Shown one piece after another: positions 10,656 to 19,493 of a stretch of DNA of 64,000 nt. How positions within the stretch are numbered: the first letter of the stretch is position 1; the number at the start of each line of letters is the position of its first letter. Made by a program: the position numbers and the translations under genes. The notes beneath the pieces are model-generated. The model made no database searches. It worked only from the letters and a program-made list of their open reading frames with translations, and was not told where the DNA came from. Source of the stretch: Borrelia hispanica CRI (lineage in GTDB: Bacteria > Spirochaetota > Spirochaetia > Borreliales > Borreliaceae). Where the stretch lies: NCBI RefSeq assembly GCF_000500065.1, contig NZ_AYOU01000164.1, positions 152,649 through 216,648 of the forward strand. Reading direction: 5' to 3'.

Positions 10656-11334
10656 TTTTTCTAGTTTTTAGCTTGTTTAGGAAACAATATATAAAGGTGT
10701 CAATTATCATTATTGCAATGGTAAAGGGCCATGAACTTTTTACCATGTTAATGTTATTTCCAGGATATAGTTGTTCTATTATGTACATTGAAATATTTGC
10801 TAACATATAGGCTATACAAGAAGAGCAGAATCTTGATACATTGTGAATTATCCATTTGTTGTTTATATTGTTTTTTTGTAGTATAGAATATACTTTTATG
10901 TTCACATAGTTAGATAAAAATATGATATATGTTCCAGTGAAAATTATTGAAATATAAGAAGCATTGTAGAACAATACTTTTAAGTGTATGTTAGAAGTAT
11001 CAAACTCATTTTGATGAAAATAGAGTGTAAAATGTATCATTATTACAAAAGTGATATGTGTGAGCATATTTAATGTTATTGACTCTATAGCTGATTTTTC
11101 ATTGTATTTTTCTGTAATTAAATTTAGCGAACAAAGTATTGATAAAAAGGTTATGCCTGATAGGCTAATTTGTTGTTCAAATATAGTCACTTTCTTTAAT
11201 ATAATGAGATTTGAAAGTATACTCATTATTATGTTAAAACAAAAAAGTCCCGATTTGTCAAATAGGTAGTACAATAATGTCAATTGTGAATATACAAATG
11301 TTATTAAAATTATCCATAAAATCATGTCTATCAT
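10639..11334 (-). CDS. VUT/YhhQ-type membrane protein, divergent paralogue
   Basis: 231 residues and about six transmembrane segments. It is a weak paralogue of the next gene upstream; both share the layout of the DUF165/VUT family (YhhQ, queuosine-precursor transporters). Compared with the upstream copy, conserved family positions are changed: ATDILSEIYG becomes LNLITEKYN, and the SEFIDTTIF stretch becomes a Cys/Ser-rich region. So transport of a queuine-type substrate is doubtful. A TATAAT lies only about 7 bases before the ATG with no Shine-Dalgarno, so a leaderless transcript is possible. It overlaps trmH tail to tail. Confidence 0.65.
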   Translation of the reverse strand: MIDMILWIILITFVYSQLTLLYYLFDKSGLFCFNIIMSILSNLIILKKVTIFEQQISLSGITFLSILCSLNLITEKYNEKSAIESITLNMLTHITFVIMIHFTLYFHQNEFDTSNIHLKVLFYNASYISIIFTGTYIIFLSNYVNIKVYSILQKNNINNKWIIHNVSRFCSSCIAYMLANISMYIIEQLYPGNNINMVKSSWPFTIAIMIIDTFIYCFLNKLKTRKTTISQ

Positions 11335-11378
11335 GTTGCTAATTATAACAAATTATTAAGTGATAATTGAATGTATAT

Positions 11379-12071
11379 TTACTCATTAATTTGGATTTTT
11401 TTATTCTGATATATGTATTTTGCAATATAAATAAATGGAGTGCCCATGATGCCTGCGATTCCTTTAATAAAATATGTTGATATTATGATATTAAAATAGG
11501 CTTCTTTTGGGAATATATTAAAATATGTTGCAATGCTTACAAAAATTGTCGTATCTATAAATTCACTTACTAATGTTGATCCGTTGCTTCTTATAAACAA
11601 GAATCTTGGGAATTTTTCTTTTATTAAACGAAATAGGTATATATCGTTTAATTGAGATATTATATATGCGATAATTGATGCAATTAATAAAATTGGAATT
11701 GAAGAGAAAACATTTTCCAAATTTTCTAAATATATGTCAGAATTATTTGTTGAAAAATAAAGTTGAATGTTTGTAATAAATGCAAATGCTATAAAACTTA
11801 TAAATCCAATATAAACTGCTTTTTTTGAATTTTTATGACCATAAATTTCTGATAAAATATCTGTTGCAACATATGATGATGCATAAAGAATATTGCCCAG
11901 TGTTGCATGCAATCCAAATATTGTAATTTGCTTTAAAACTTGAATGTTTGCAATAATTACGGATGATACTAGCCACGCTAGTAAGCCTTTTTGTCCAAAA
12001 AAGTTATACGTAATAATTAAAATCGAATAAGTGCAAATTAGCATGATGCACCATAGCATTTCGTTGTTCAA
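11379..12071 (-). CDS. putative queuosine-precursor transporter (VUT/YhhQ family)
   Basis: 230 residues with about six hydrophobic segments. The family hallmark is ATDILSEIYGHKNSKKAVYIGF, and the later SEFIDTTIFVSIATYF is also typical (S-xx-DT pattern), so this copy looks intact. YhhQ in E. coli imports preQ0/preQ1. Borrelia has queA (in this window) but is thought to lack de novo queuosine synthesis, so salvage is a reasonable inference. The start is TTG at 12071 behind AAGGAG. It is followed after 44 bases by its divergent paralogue. Confidence 0.8.
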   Translation of the reverse strand: MNNEMLWCIMLICTYSILIITYNFFGQKGLLAWLVSSVIIANIQVLKQITIFGLHATLGNILYASSYVATDILSEIYGHKNSKKAVYIGFISFIAFAFITNIQLYFSTNNSDIYLENLENVFSSIPILLIASIIAYIISQLNDIYLFRLIKEKFPRFLFIRSNGSTLVSEFIDTTIFVSIATYFNIFPKEAYFNIIISTYFIKGIAGIMGTPFIYIAKYIYQNKKIQINE

Positions 12072-12186
12072 AAAATCTCCTTGTATTATTTATTATTTTA
12101 ATATCTATTAATGTATTAGAGTAATTATAAGCTTTTAAGTGTTGTTTTGTAAATTAGTTTGTTTTTCTTTTTTTATTTATTTGTGT

Positions 12187-12192
12187 TATAAT
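12187..12192 (+). promoter_or_regulatory. -10 box of the ssrA promoter
   Basis: TATAAT ends 20 bases before the mature tmRNA 5' end. The upstream region is T-rich without a clear -35. The gap fits a short 5' leader removed by RNase P. Confidence 0.5.
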
Positions 12193-12212
12193 ATCTTAAA
12201 AGATTATTGAGA

Positions 12213-12571
12213 GGGGATGTTTTTGGATTTGACTAGAAACTTTAGTAGCATAAGTGGCAAGCAGAGGGAATCTCTTAAAACTTCTTTAATAAATGCAAAA
12301 AATAATAACTTTACAAGTTCAGATCTTGTAATGGCTGCTTAATTTAGCAGAGAGTTTTGTTGGATTTTGCTTTGAGGTTCAACTTATACTCTTTAAGACA
12401 TCAAAGTATGCCTAAAAATGTTTCAAGTTGATTTTTAGGGACTTTTAAACTTGAGAGTAATTTGGTGGTTTGCTTGTTTCCCAAGCCTTATTGCTTTTTT
12501 AAAAATTAGCTAAGCTTGTAGATATTTATGATATTATTTTTAGGACGCGGGTTCAATTCCCGCCATCTCCA
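12213..12571 (+). ncRNA. ssrA: tmRNA (ssrA)
   Basis: The 5' GGGGATG pairs with CATCTCC near the 3' end, forming the alanyl-tRNA-like acceptor, with A at the discriminator and no encoded CCA. The T-arm reads GCGGGTTCAATTCCCGC. The resume codon is GCA at 12295, and the tag frame to TAA 12340-12342 reads AKNNNFTSSDLVMAA, the Borrelia-type degradation tag. Pseudoknot-forming sequence follows. It rescues stalled ribosomes together with SmpB, encoded here at 27761. A short T-run (ATTTTTTAT) follows the 3' end. Confidence 0.97.
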
Positions 12572-12604
12572 ATTTTTTATATTTAAGATATTAGCTTTTC
12601 AAGA

Positions 12605-12676
12605 AGCGTCCTATCGGAATCGAACCGACATCATTAGCTTGGAAGGCTAAGGTAATAGCCATTATACGAAGGACGC
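12605..12676 (-). tRNA. tRNA-Gly, anticodon TCC
   Basis: On the minus strand the acceptor GCGTCCT pairs with AGGACGC, the anticodon loop reads CTTCCAA within TTAGC/GCTAA stem bases, and the T-loop is GGTTCGATTCC. The discriminator is U73, and CCA is not encoded. It lies 33 bases beyond the tmRNA 3' end, on the opposite strand. Confidence 0.95.
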
Positions 12677-12827
12677 ACAGATAACAAAGTTGATTCTATA
12701 AAAAAATTCATTTTATGTCAATTGATTTTATTGTTAATTTCGGCTAGTATTTTTCTTGTTTAGCAAGTACAATTATGTTAACTTTTGTATAAGCTAATAT
12801 ATAAAGGATTTTTGTGTGGAGGACTTA

Positions 12828-13109
12828 ATGGGCGAGAGAGGGGAAGTATATTCTGATAAATTGTTTACAAATTCGGATAGGACTTATTTCTTTAATGTTA
12901 AAGAAAATAGAAAAGGTGATTATTTTCTCAATATTGTGGAGAGTAAGAGAAATGTTAATGGAGATTTTGAGAGACATTCAGTTTTTGTTTATGAAGAGAA
13001 TATTGATGAGTTTGAATCAAATTTATTGAAAGCAATTTCTGTAATTAAGAAAAAGGTTGCCGGAAATTTAGTTAAAAAAGGAGAATATCATAATGATCGT
13101 AAATCCTAG
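12828..13109 (+). CDS. bpuR: BpuR, PUR-domain nucleic-acid-binding regulator
   Basis: 93 residues from ATG 12828, which is preferred to the upstream GTG because GGAGG at 12818-12822 is correctly spaced. The sequence carries a single PUR repeat: [20 protein letters not shown], then [14 protein letters not shown], and a helix [20 protein letters not shown]. In B. burgdorferi, BpuR (BB0047) binds single-stranded DNA and RNA and modulates other regulators such as SpoVG and the erp operons; that knowledge comes from the family. The basic tail here is short. Hairpin-forming sequence follows the stop. Confidence 0.85.
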   Translation: MGERGEVYSDKLFTNSDRTYFFNVKENRKGDYFLNIVESKRNVNGDFERHSVFVYEENIDEFESNLLKAISVIKKKVAGNLVKKGEYHNDRKS

Positions 13110-13188
13110 AGTGTTTAATAAGCATGATCCTTTTTGAGGATGACTTAGTCCTAGTCATGGACATAATTAAAGTTATGTTAATTGATAT

Positions 13189-13734
13189 TTAAATTAGTTG
13201 AAAGCTCTTTCTGTGAAGGCTTAATATTCCATATTTTTTGATTGCATCTTTATGTTCTTTTGTTGGATATCCTTTGTTTTTTTTAAGTCCGTATAGGGGA
13301 TAAGTTTTGTCATATTCATCCATCAATTTATCTCTTTGTACTTTTGCAATAATTGATGCTGCTTTTATTTCATCGATCATAGAATCCCCTTTAATTATTG
13401 CTCTAATTTGTTTAGCTTGTATTTTGGGGATGAATTTTCCATCTACAAGTACTAAATTGCATTCTATATTTAACTTTTGATATGCGATTTGCATTGCAAG
13501 GAGTGAAGCATTATGAATATTGATTTTATCAATAATTTCATTGGATATATCTGCAAACGCATAATGTGCATTCTCTAGTATTAATGATGAGAGATATTCT
13601 CTTTTTGTTTTGGTAAGTTTTTTTGAATCATCTAGTTCATTTAAAAAGCTGGGTTTACTTTTAAAAATAACAGCTGCACTTAAGACTGGGCCAAAAATGC
13701 ATCCTCTTCCAACCTCATCAATTCCACAAATCAT
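13189..13734 (-). CDS. rnhB: ribonuclease HII
   Basis: 181 residues. The family start MICGIDEVGRGCIFGPVLSA carries the first acidic metal ligands (DE), LDDSKKLTK is the next signature, and AASIIAKVQRDKLMDEYD holds the third carboxylate region. It cleaves the RNA of RNA/DNA hybrids, including single ribonucleotides. It is convergent with bpuR and divergent from smc. Confidence 0.95.
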   Translation of the reverse strand: MICGIDEVGRGCIFGPVLSAAVIFKSKPSFLNELDDSKKLTKTKREYLSSLILENAHYAFADISNEIIDKINIHNASLLAMQIAYQKLNIECNLVLVDGKFIPKIQAKQIRAIIKGDSMIDEIKAASIIAKVQRDKLMDEYDKTYPLYGLKKNKGYPTKEHKDAIKKYGILSLHRKSFQLI

Positions 13735-13808
13735 AACTATTTATTATAATACAAAGTTATGTTTAGTAAATTAATATTGTTTATAATTTAATTTAATTGG
13801 GAGTAGTT

Positions 13809-16262
13809 TTGTTTTTAGAAAAAATAGGACTTTTAGGATTTAAGTCTTTTGTTAAAATGCAAGAATTAAAGTTAAATAGTAGTTTAAATTTTATAGTAGG
13901 TCCAAATGGTTGTGGAAAGAGTAATTTATTAGATGCAATTCGTTTTTGTATAGGTGAAGATAATTTAAGTATTTTGAGAATTAAACATATAACAGATTTA
14001 ATTTCTGTATCAAAATCTAAGGAATCTAATTTTGCTGAGGTGACTCTTTTTTTTAACAATGAGGATCTCTCTATTAGTGATTTTAGAGATAAATTTTATA
14101 TTAGAAGAAGACTTTATAAAGATGGTACAAGTGAATATTTTTTAAATAATGATAATTTGAATCTTAAAAATTATATGGATCTTGTTAATAAGCTAAGATT
14201 CAAGAATTCTCCTTATATGTTTATTAATCAGGGTAAGATTGAGAGAATATCTTCAAGTGGCAATATTAATTTAAAATCTCTAATAGAAGAGGCTAGTGGA
14301 ATAGATATGCTTAGAGTTGAAGAAGAACAGGCATATAAGAGCTTAGAAAAATCTAGAGAAAATTTAACTTCTCTTTTGATTTTGAGAGATGAATTAAATG
14401 AAAAATATGAAAAAATTAAAAATGATTTTTTGATTAAAGACAAATACCAAAAATTAAAGAACGATCTAGAAGTATTGGATAAAAATTTAAACTTGAAGAA
14501 GCTTTTTAATCTTAACTTTGAATTAACTAAACTTAAAAATAGCTTGAATATTAAAGATATAGATAATATTTTGTATTTAAGTAGTTTTTCTATTGAGAGT
14601 ATTAAGGAAAAATTAGAATTTTATTCTCTTAGAGAGAAAAATGTTATTAAAAATATTGAACTTATTAAAAAAGAAATTGAGACTTTAAAATCTAAGTTGC
14701 TTACAATGGAGATTAAAATTCAAAAATTAGAACATGACAAGAGGGGAAAATTAAATTTAGCAAATATTTTTATGAGCAATAAGTCACAGATTGAATCAGT
14801 AAAAGTAGGCATAAATGAAGAGCTTATGAATTTAAATAATTCCCTTCAAAGTAAAAAGAAAGATTTTTTCATACTGACTGATGAGATAAATAGGTATACA
14901 AGGAGTTTTTTTGAACTTGTTGATTTAGTATTGTCGATTGTCAAAGAAAGCAATATAGAAGAGTTTGAGCAACTTAAAAAAAACATTTTAAATTTGTTAA
15001 AATTATTTGAAGATACATTAAGCATAAAATATCTTAAAAATATTAGAGAAAATTTACTTAAATATATAGCCAAGGAAGATAAACTTTTAAATTTATTAAG
15101 AGAGAAAATTGAACCTATTTTTGAACAAAATGTTGATTTAAGAAAATTTTTGCTTACGAGAAATAATTCTAAAACTAGCCTTGCAAAGGAAATCACTACT
15201 ATTGAGAGTTTAGTGTCTGAGAAGACATTGAAATTAAATGAGATATTGGGTGAAATTGAATATACAGAGCTTTCTAGGCTTAAAAATGAAGATGAAATTA
15301 AATTAATTGATAGTAATTTAAAGTTTTTATTTGAAACTAGAGATGAACTTAAGGAGCGCCTTAATAATTTAAATTTAAAACTGGATGAATTAAACTTGGA
15401 ACGAAGTGACATTAATGTTAATTTAGACAAGTTCTTAAGTGCTGCTAAAGGTAGTGAATTGGTTGGAAATAAAGAGATCAATACTTTGAGTGTATTAGAT
15501 GCTTTTAAAAATTCATCTTATTATGAATATATGAAAAAGCAAGCAGAATATGATATTTTATTGCATTCTAATTTGGATATTAAGGATGAGATAAAAGATT
15601 TTAATTTTATTAATAAGGATATGGAAAAATTTGATCTTGAAGATGATTTAGTGCAGATAGCTTCTTTACGGAAAGAAATTAGTATGATTGAACATGATAA
15701 TTATATTTTTTTTAATGTTGAAAGGGAATATAATGAGATAAAGGATAAGGTTGAAAAAATAAATTTACAAATAAACGATTTAAATGCTACTAAAGAATCT
15801 TTAGATAAACTTAGAAAAAGAATTAAGAGGGAAATTAATAAAAAATTTAATGATGCTTTTGATAAAATTAGTGATCATTTTATTTATTTTTTTAGTCGAA
15901 TATTTAAGGGTAGTGGAAGTTTATTTTATGATAAAGATTTAGATGAGATAGAAATTAAAATAAATTTTAAGGATAAATTAGTCAGAGGCAATAAAATGCT
16001 TTCTGGGGGAGAGCATTCTTTAATTAGCATAGCATTTTTGTTTGCTTTGTATTATTATTCTCCTGCTTCATTTTGTGTACTTGATGAAATAGATGCTTCT
16101 CTTGATTTTGAAAATAGTAATAAACTCTCAACACTTTTAAATGAACTTGGTCAAAAAGTTCAATTATTGATAATAACTCATAATATGTATGTTGCTAAGG
16201 GAAGTAAGAATTTGATAGGTGTTACTAGTGATAATGGAGAAAGTGTAATATTTAATATATAA
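13809..16262 (+). CDS. smc: chromosome-partition protein SMC, short form
   Basis: About 817 residues, well below the 1150-1200 usual for bacterial SMC. The N-terminal head has the Walker A GPNGCGKSNLLDAIRF, and the C-terminal head has the signature MLSGGEHSLISIAFL and Walker B FCVLDEIDASLDF. The middle is Lys/Leu/Asn-rich coiled coil with a reduced hinge region around residues 350-420. I chose TTG 13809 (MFLEKIGLLGFKSF, typical SMC start) behind GGGAG at 13799-13803; TTG 13797 is the longer alternative. A short SMC is known in Borrelia. It organises the linear chromosome. Confidence 0.9.
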   Translation: MFLEKIGLLGFKSFVKMQELKLNSSLNFIVGPNGCGKSNLLDAIRFCIGEDNLSILRIKHITDLISVSKSKESNFAEVTLFFNNEDLSISDFRDKFYIRRRLYKDGTSEYFLNNDNLNLKNYMDLVNKLRFKNSPYMFINQGKIERISSSGNINLKSLIEEASGIDMLRVEEEQAYKSLEKSRENLTSLLILRDELNEKYEKIKNDFLIKDKYQKLKNDLEVLDKNLNLKKLFNLNFELTKLKNSLNIKDIDNILYLSSFSIESIKEKLEFYSLREKNVIKNIELIKKEIETLKSKLLTMEIKIQKLEHDKRGKLNLANIFMSNKSQIESVKVGINEELMNLNNSLQSKKKDFFILTDEINRYTRSFFELVDLVLSIVKESNIEEFEQLKKNILNLLKLFEDTLSIKYLKNIRENLLKYIAKEDKLLNLLREKIEPIFEQNVDLRKFLLTRNNSKTSLAKEITTIESLVSEKTLKLNEILGEIEYTELSRLKNEDEIKLIDSNLKFLFETRDELKERLNNLNLKLDELNLERSDINVNLDKFLSAAKGSELVGNKEINTLSVLDAFKNSSYYEYMKKQAEYDILLHSNLDIKDEIKDFNFINKDMEKFDLEDDLVQIASLRKEISMIEHDNYIFFNVEREYNEIKDKVEKINLQINDLNATKESLDKLRKRIKREINKKFNDAFDKISDHFIYFFSRIFKGSGSLFYDKDLDEIEIKINFKDKLVRGNKMLSGGEHSLISIAFLFALYYYSPASFCVLDEIDASLDFENSNKLSTLLNELGQKVQLLIITHNMYVAKGSKNLIGVTSDNGESVIFNI

Positions 16263-16289
16263 TTTACTTAGTATATTAGGAAAATTATT

Positions 16290-16676
16290 ATGAGAGAGAA
16301 AAAGTTTCATTTTCAACAATATTTTTTAATTTTAATATTTTTATTAATTATTGTTTCTTTTTTTACTTATTGGTATTCATCTAAAATTATTGAAGAGAGT
16401 AAAAATAGTACTGAAGAGAATTTAAATCTTAAGTTGAAATTACTTAATATAGAAGATTTTTATTTTGATTTGAATTCTAGTTTTAATATGGATGATTTTT
16501 TCTTTCCTAAGCCTAGTCTTCCTGATGGTAGATTGGGTGATAGTGTAATGCATTATCGATCAATTAATGAAGACATTTTGAAAGATCTTTGGGTTAAATC
16601 AGATAATTTGTTTAATATTGATTTAGAAAAGGAAAATGAATTATTAGTTGATAAAATATTGGAAAATTATAAGTGA
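16290..16676 (+). CDS. small single-pass membrane protein, unknown function
   Basis: 128 residues. One transmembrane helix at about residues 11-29 (YFLILIFLLIIVSFFTYWY) follows a basic N-terminus, so most of the protein is likely periplasmic. The remainder is acidic and Asn/Leu-rich with no motif I recognise. It ends four bases into the next gene (GTGA overlap), so the two are co-translated. Confidence 0.6.
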   Translation: MREKKFHFQQYFLILIFLLIIVSFFTYWYSSKIIEESKNSTEENLNLKLKLLNIEDFYFDLNSSFNMDDFFFPKPSLPDGRLGDSVMHYRSINEDILKDLWVKSDNLFNIDLEKENELLVDKILENYK

Positions 16677-17722
16677 ATAAATGGAATTTTATTTATTGTA
16701 ATTTTTTATTCTTTATTATTAATATAGTATCTTCTTTTGCTTTTGAAAAAAATAAACAGAATATTTATGAACTTGATTTTAATAGTGAAAGGCAAGAATT
16801 TTTGGTAAATATTAATTCAAAATTTAATTTTTTTTTTAAAGATGAAGCTTGGATTTATATTAAAAATAATAAAAATAATCCTTTTATTAAACTCTTATCA
16901 GAATCTTATCAAGATGGTGCTATGTTTACTTTTCAAACTTCAAAAAATGTTGGAGTTGTTATGTTGACATTTAAGTATCAAAATGTAAAGGATTCTAGGG
17001 AATTTACTAAAAATGTAATTTTGAGGATTGTTAAACAAGAAAAATCTTTCAATTTGGATCAAATGAATTCGGAAGGTACTTTAAATTTGGATAAAGATAT
17101 TAAAAATGATGAGGATTTTGGATTAAATAATCAGAATGGACATAATGTAGATTTGAAAGATATTATGAGGAGAGCTTTAAATTTATATCATATTAATGAT
17201 TACAAGGGAGCAATTAAATTGCTTAATAAATATGATTTGAATAGTGATGAGTATATTTTATTAAAGGCAGAACTTTATTATAAGAATGGGGATTATTTGA
17301 ACTCTTATTTAAATTATTTGAGTTTAAGGGATGATTTTTTTAATCAGATCTTTGTAAATTTAATTAGTCTTGGTATTAAATTAAATAAAGTTGAAAATGT
17401 ATTAAGAGATGTTAGATTTTTAGTAGAAAATAATATTGATTTTGATGAGGATATTTATCTTGATATTCTTGAGTTTTTATTAACAAATGGTGAGTATGAA
17501 TTTTACGCTAGCTTGAGTTCACTATATTACCCCAAATATGTAAGTTCAAAGTTTGAAGATAGATATAATTATTTATTAGGTAAATTTTATGAAACCGAGA
17601 GCAAATATAAAGATTTTGTAAAGTCTCTTAGTTACTACAAAAGAGTTATTGATAGTTATCCTTTTAGTAGTTATTATGAATTATCTAAATTAAGGTTTTT
17701 GTTTTTAAAACGGTTTTTTTAG
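16673..17722 (+). CDS. exported protein with C-terminal TPR-like repeats
   Basis: 349 residues starting at GTG 16673, overlapping the previous stop. The N-terminal hydrophobic segment (NFIYCNFLFFIINIVSSFAF) is a likely signal peptide. Residues 25-120 look beta-rich. The C-terminal half (from about residue 160) consists of repeated helix pairs such as ALNLYHINDYKGAIKLLNKY and LLGKFYETESKYKDFVKSL, which fits TPR/Sel1-type repeats. Not recognised beyond that; likely a periplasmic interaction protein. phoU follows 13 bases later. Confidence 0.6.
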   Translation: MNKWNFIYCNFLFFIINIVSSFAFEKNKQNIYELDFNSERQEFLVNINSKFNFFFKDEAWIYIKNNKNNPFIKLLSESYQDGAMFTFQTSKNVGVVMLTFKYQNVKDSREFTKNVILRIVKQEKSFNLDQMNSEGTLNLDKDIKNDEDFGLNNQNGHNVDLKDIMRRALNLYHINDYKGAIKLLNKYDLNSDEYILLKAELYYKNGDYLNSYLNYLSLRDDFFNQIFVNLISLGIKLNKVENVLRDVRFLVENNIDFDEDIYLDILEFLLTNGEYEFYASLSSLYYPKYVSSKFEDRYNYLLGKFYETESKYKDFVKSLSYYKRVIDSYPFSSYYELSKLRFLFLKRFF

Positions 17723-17734
17723 GAGAAATTGAAT

Positions 17735-18406
17735 ATGATTAGGCGTAAACTTACTAAGCAACTTGAAATTATCAAAGACTATCTTTGGGATATGAAAGAG
17801 TGTGTTCTTAAGATGATAGAAAATTCATTAATAGCTTTAGAGTCTAGAGATAAAAATTTGGCTAAAAAGATTATTAATGAGGATGAAAAAATGATAGATG
17901 ATTATCAATATGATATTGAAGATTTATGTGGACGCATAATTGCTACTGAACATCCTGTTGCTACTGAGCTTAGAGAAATTTTGGCAATTATTAAAATCAT
18001 TAGCTCTCTTGAACGTATTGCAGATCATTCTACTAAAATTGTAAAAGTAGTACTTCTTTTAGAATCTAATGTAGGAGATTTTTCTTCTGTTGATATTTAT
18101 CAAAAACCTTTAAGAGAAATGGCAGATACAGCAAAAGATATGCTTGCAAATATTTTTGATGCTTATTTTGATGGAGATTTTATTAAAATACTTAAGATAG
18201 TAAAGTATGATAATATTATAGATAAATTGTTTTCAAAACAAAAGACTCTTGTAATTGATGCAATGAAAAATAATCCAGAAAATTTGGATTATCTTTTAAA
18301 TATATTATTTTTAAATAGTTTTTTAGAAAGAGTTGGGGATCATGTTGCAACAATAGGAGAACTACTTTACTTTGTTAAAGTAGGAGAGAAAGTAAATCTT
18401 ACTTAA
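17735..18406 (+). CDS. phoU: PhoU-family phosphate-signalling protein
   Basis: About 223 residues from ATG 17735, chosen because AGGAGA at 17721-17726 is 8 bases away. Two PhoU repeats of three helices each: the metal-site signatures read EDEKMIDDYQYDIEDLC with SSLERIADHSTKIVK in the first, and NSFLERVGDHVATIGEL in the second. The family senses phosphate-transport status through PstB and PhoR-type kinases. No pst genes lie in this window. Confidence 0.92.
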   Translation: MIRRKLTKQLEIIKDYLWDMKECVLKMIENSLIALESRDKNLAKKIINEDEKMIDDYQYDIEDLCGRIIATEHPVATELREILAIIKIISSLERIADHSTKIVKVVLLLESNVGDFSSVDIYQKPLREMADTAKDMLANIFDAYFDGDFIKILKIVKYDNIIDKLFSKQKTLVIDAMKNNPENLDYLLNILFLNSFLERVGDHVATIGELLYFVKVGEKVNLT

Positions 18407-18458
18407 ATAATGTGTTATTTTATTCTTTGATTATTTAATCATTATGATTGTTTTTAAA

Positions 18459-19304
18459 TTAATTGATTTTTTTATATGTTGCTGGCATTACATATTCTAA
18501 GTTTTTATTACCTCTAATTGTTTCTGAATGTCCAATTAATAAGTAAGAATCATCTTTTAAGTATTTATTGAATTTGTCAGCAAGTTTGTTTCTTGTTTGC
18601 TCATCAAAATAAATCATTACGTTTCTACAAAAAATTAAATCGAATTTCTTATTAAATGGAAAAACATCATTCATTAAATTTAATTTTTTAAATACAGTCA
18701 TTTCTTTAAGTTCATCTTTAACTTCAAATTTGTCATTTTCAAGTTTATTTAAATATTTAATTTTTAAATATTTTGGTAGAGTTTTTACTCGATCTTCTGG
18801 ATAAATTCCTTCTTTAGCTTCTCTTAATACAGTAATTGAAATATCTGTTGCTAAAATTTTTGCTTTACATTGGATTTTATTGTTATTTATATATTCATTT
18901 AATATCATTGCTATTGTATATGCTTCTTCTCCACTTGAGCATCCAGCTGACCATATTCTAATTTCTTTTTCTTGCGTTTGTGTTATTCTTTTGATCATTT
19001 TGGGTAGAAGATTATTTGCAAGAAATTCAAAGTGATTAGGTTCTCTAAAAAAATAGGTGTGATTTGTTGATATTTTATCTACTAATTCTATTAGAGATAT
19101 TTGATTTTTTTGATTTTCTAAGTAATTAATATATTCTGTAAAATTGGTTAAGTTTTTTGCTTTAATTGTTGATGATAAGCGACTCTCTATTAGTAATTTT
19201 TTTTTCTCGCTAAGATTAATACCAAAATTATTATAAATTATTTTGGAGAGTCTGTAAAATTCTTCTTGGTTTATTTTAATATTAAATTCATTATTTATGT
19301 TCAT
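18459..19304 (-). CDS. cheR: chemotaxis protein methyltransferase CheR
   Basis: 281 residues. The N-terminal helical domain is followed by the AdoMet fold: IRIWSAGCSSGEEAYTIAMIL is the GxG-type binding loop, ILATDIS holds the acidic ribose contact, and FDLIFCRNVMIYFD is the conserved CheR NxxxYF motif. It methylates glutamates of chemoreceptors. Transcribed alone, opposite to its neighbours. Borrelia carries more than one cheR; this is the copy next to phoU. Confidence 0.95.
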   Translation of the reverse strand: MNINNEFNIKINQEEFYRLSKIIYNNFGINLSEKKKLLIESRLSSTIKAKNLTNFTEYINYLENQKNQISLIELVDKISTNHTYFFREPNHFEFLANNLLPKMIKRITQTQEKEIRIWSAGCSSGEEAYTIAMILNEYINNNKIQCKAKILATDISITVLREAKEGIYPEDRVKTLPKYLKIKYLNKLENDKFEVKDELKEMTVFKKLNLMNDVFPFNKKFDLIFCRNVMIYFDEQTRNKLADKFNKYLKDDSYLLIGHSETIRGNKNLEYVMPATYKKIN

Positions 19305-19493
19305 TATTATATGTCACATCCGTTATATTAATATTTCTTAATTTTTGCAAATATTAATTAAATATTAATTATAATGTCGAAATTTATGATATCAAATATT
19401 TTTTTAATATAAATGTTTGAATTGAAATAATGTGTGAATTATGCTATTTTAATATCTAAAATGCTATTTTATTTCAGTTGAAGGGTTTTTATT

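Noticed and set aside
12601..13800. CRISPR array or further RNA genes near tRNA-Gly
   Set aside because: No regularly spaced repeats. Only the tRNA-Gly, the tmRNA 3' end and small hairpins after bpuR are seen.
14846..15481. Minus-strand ORF of 211 codons inside smc
   Set aside because: Ser/Leu/Lys-rich antisense of the coiled-coil region, typical for AT-rich coiled-coil genes. The smc frame has all the motifs.
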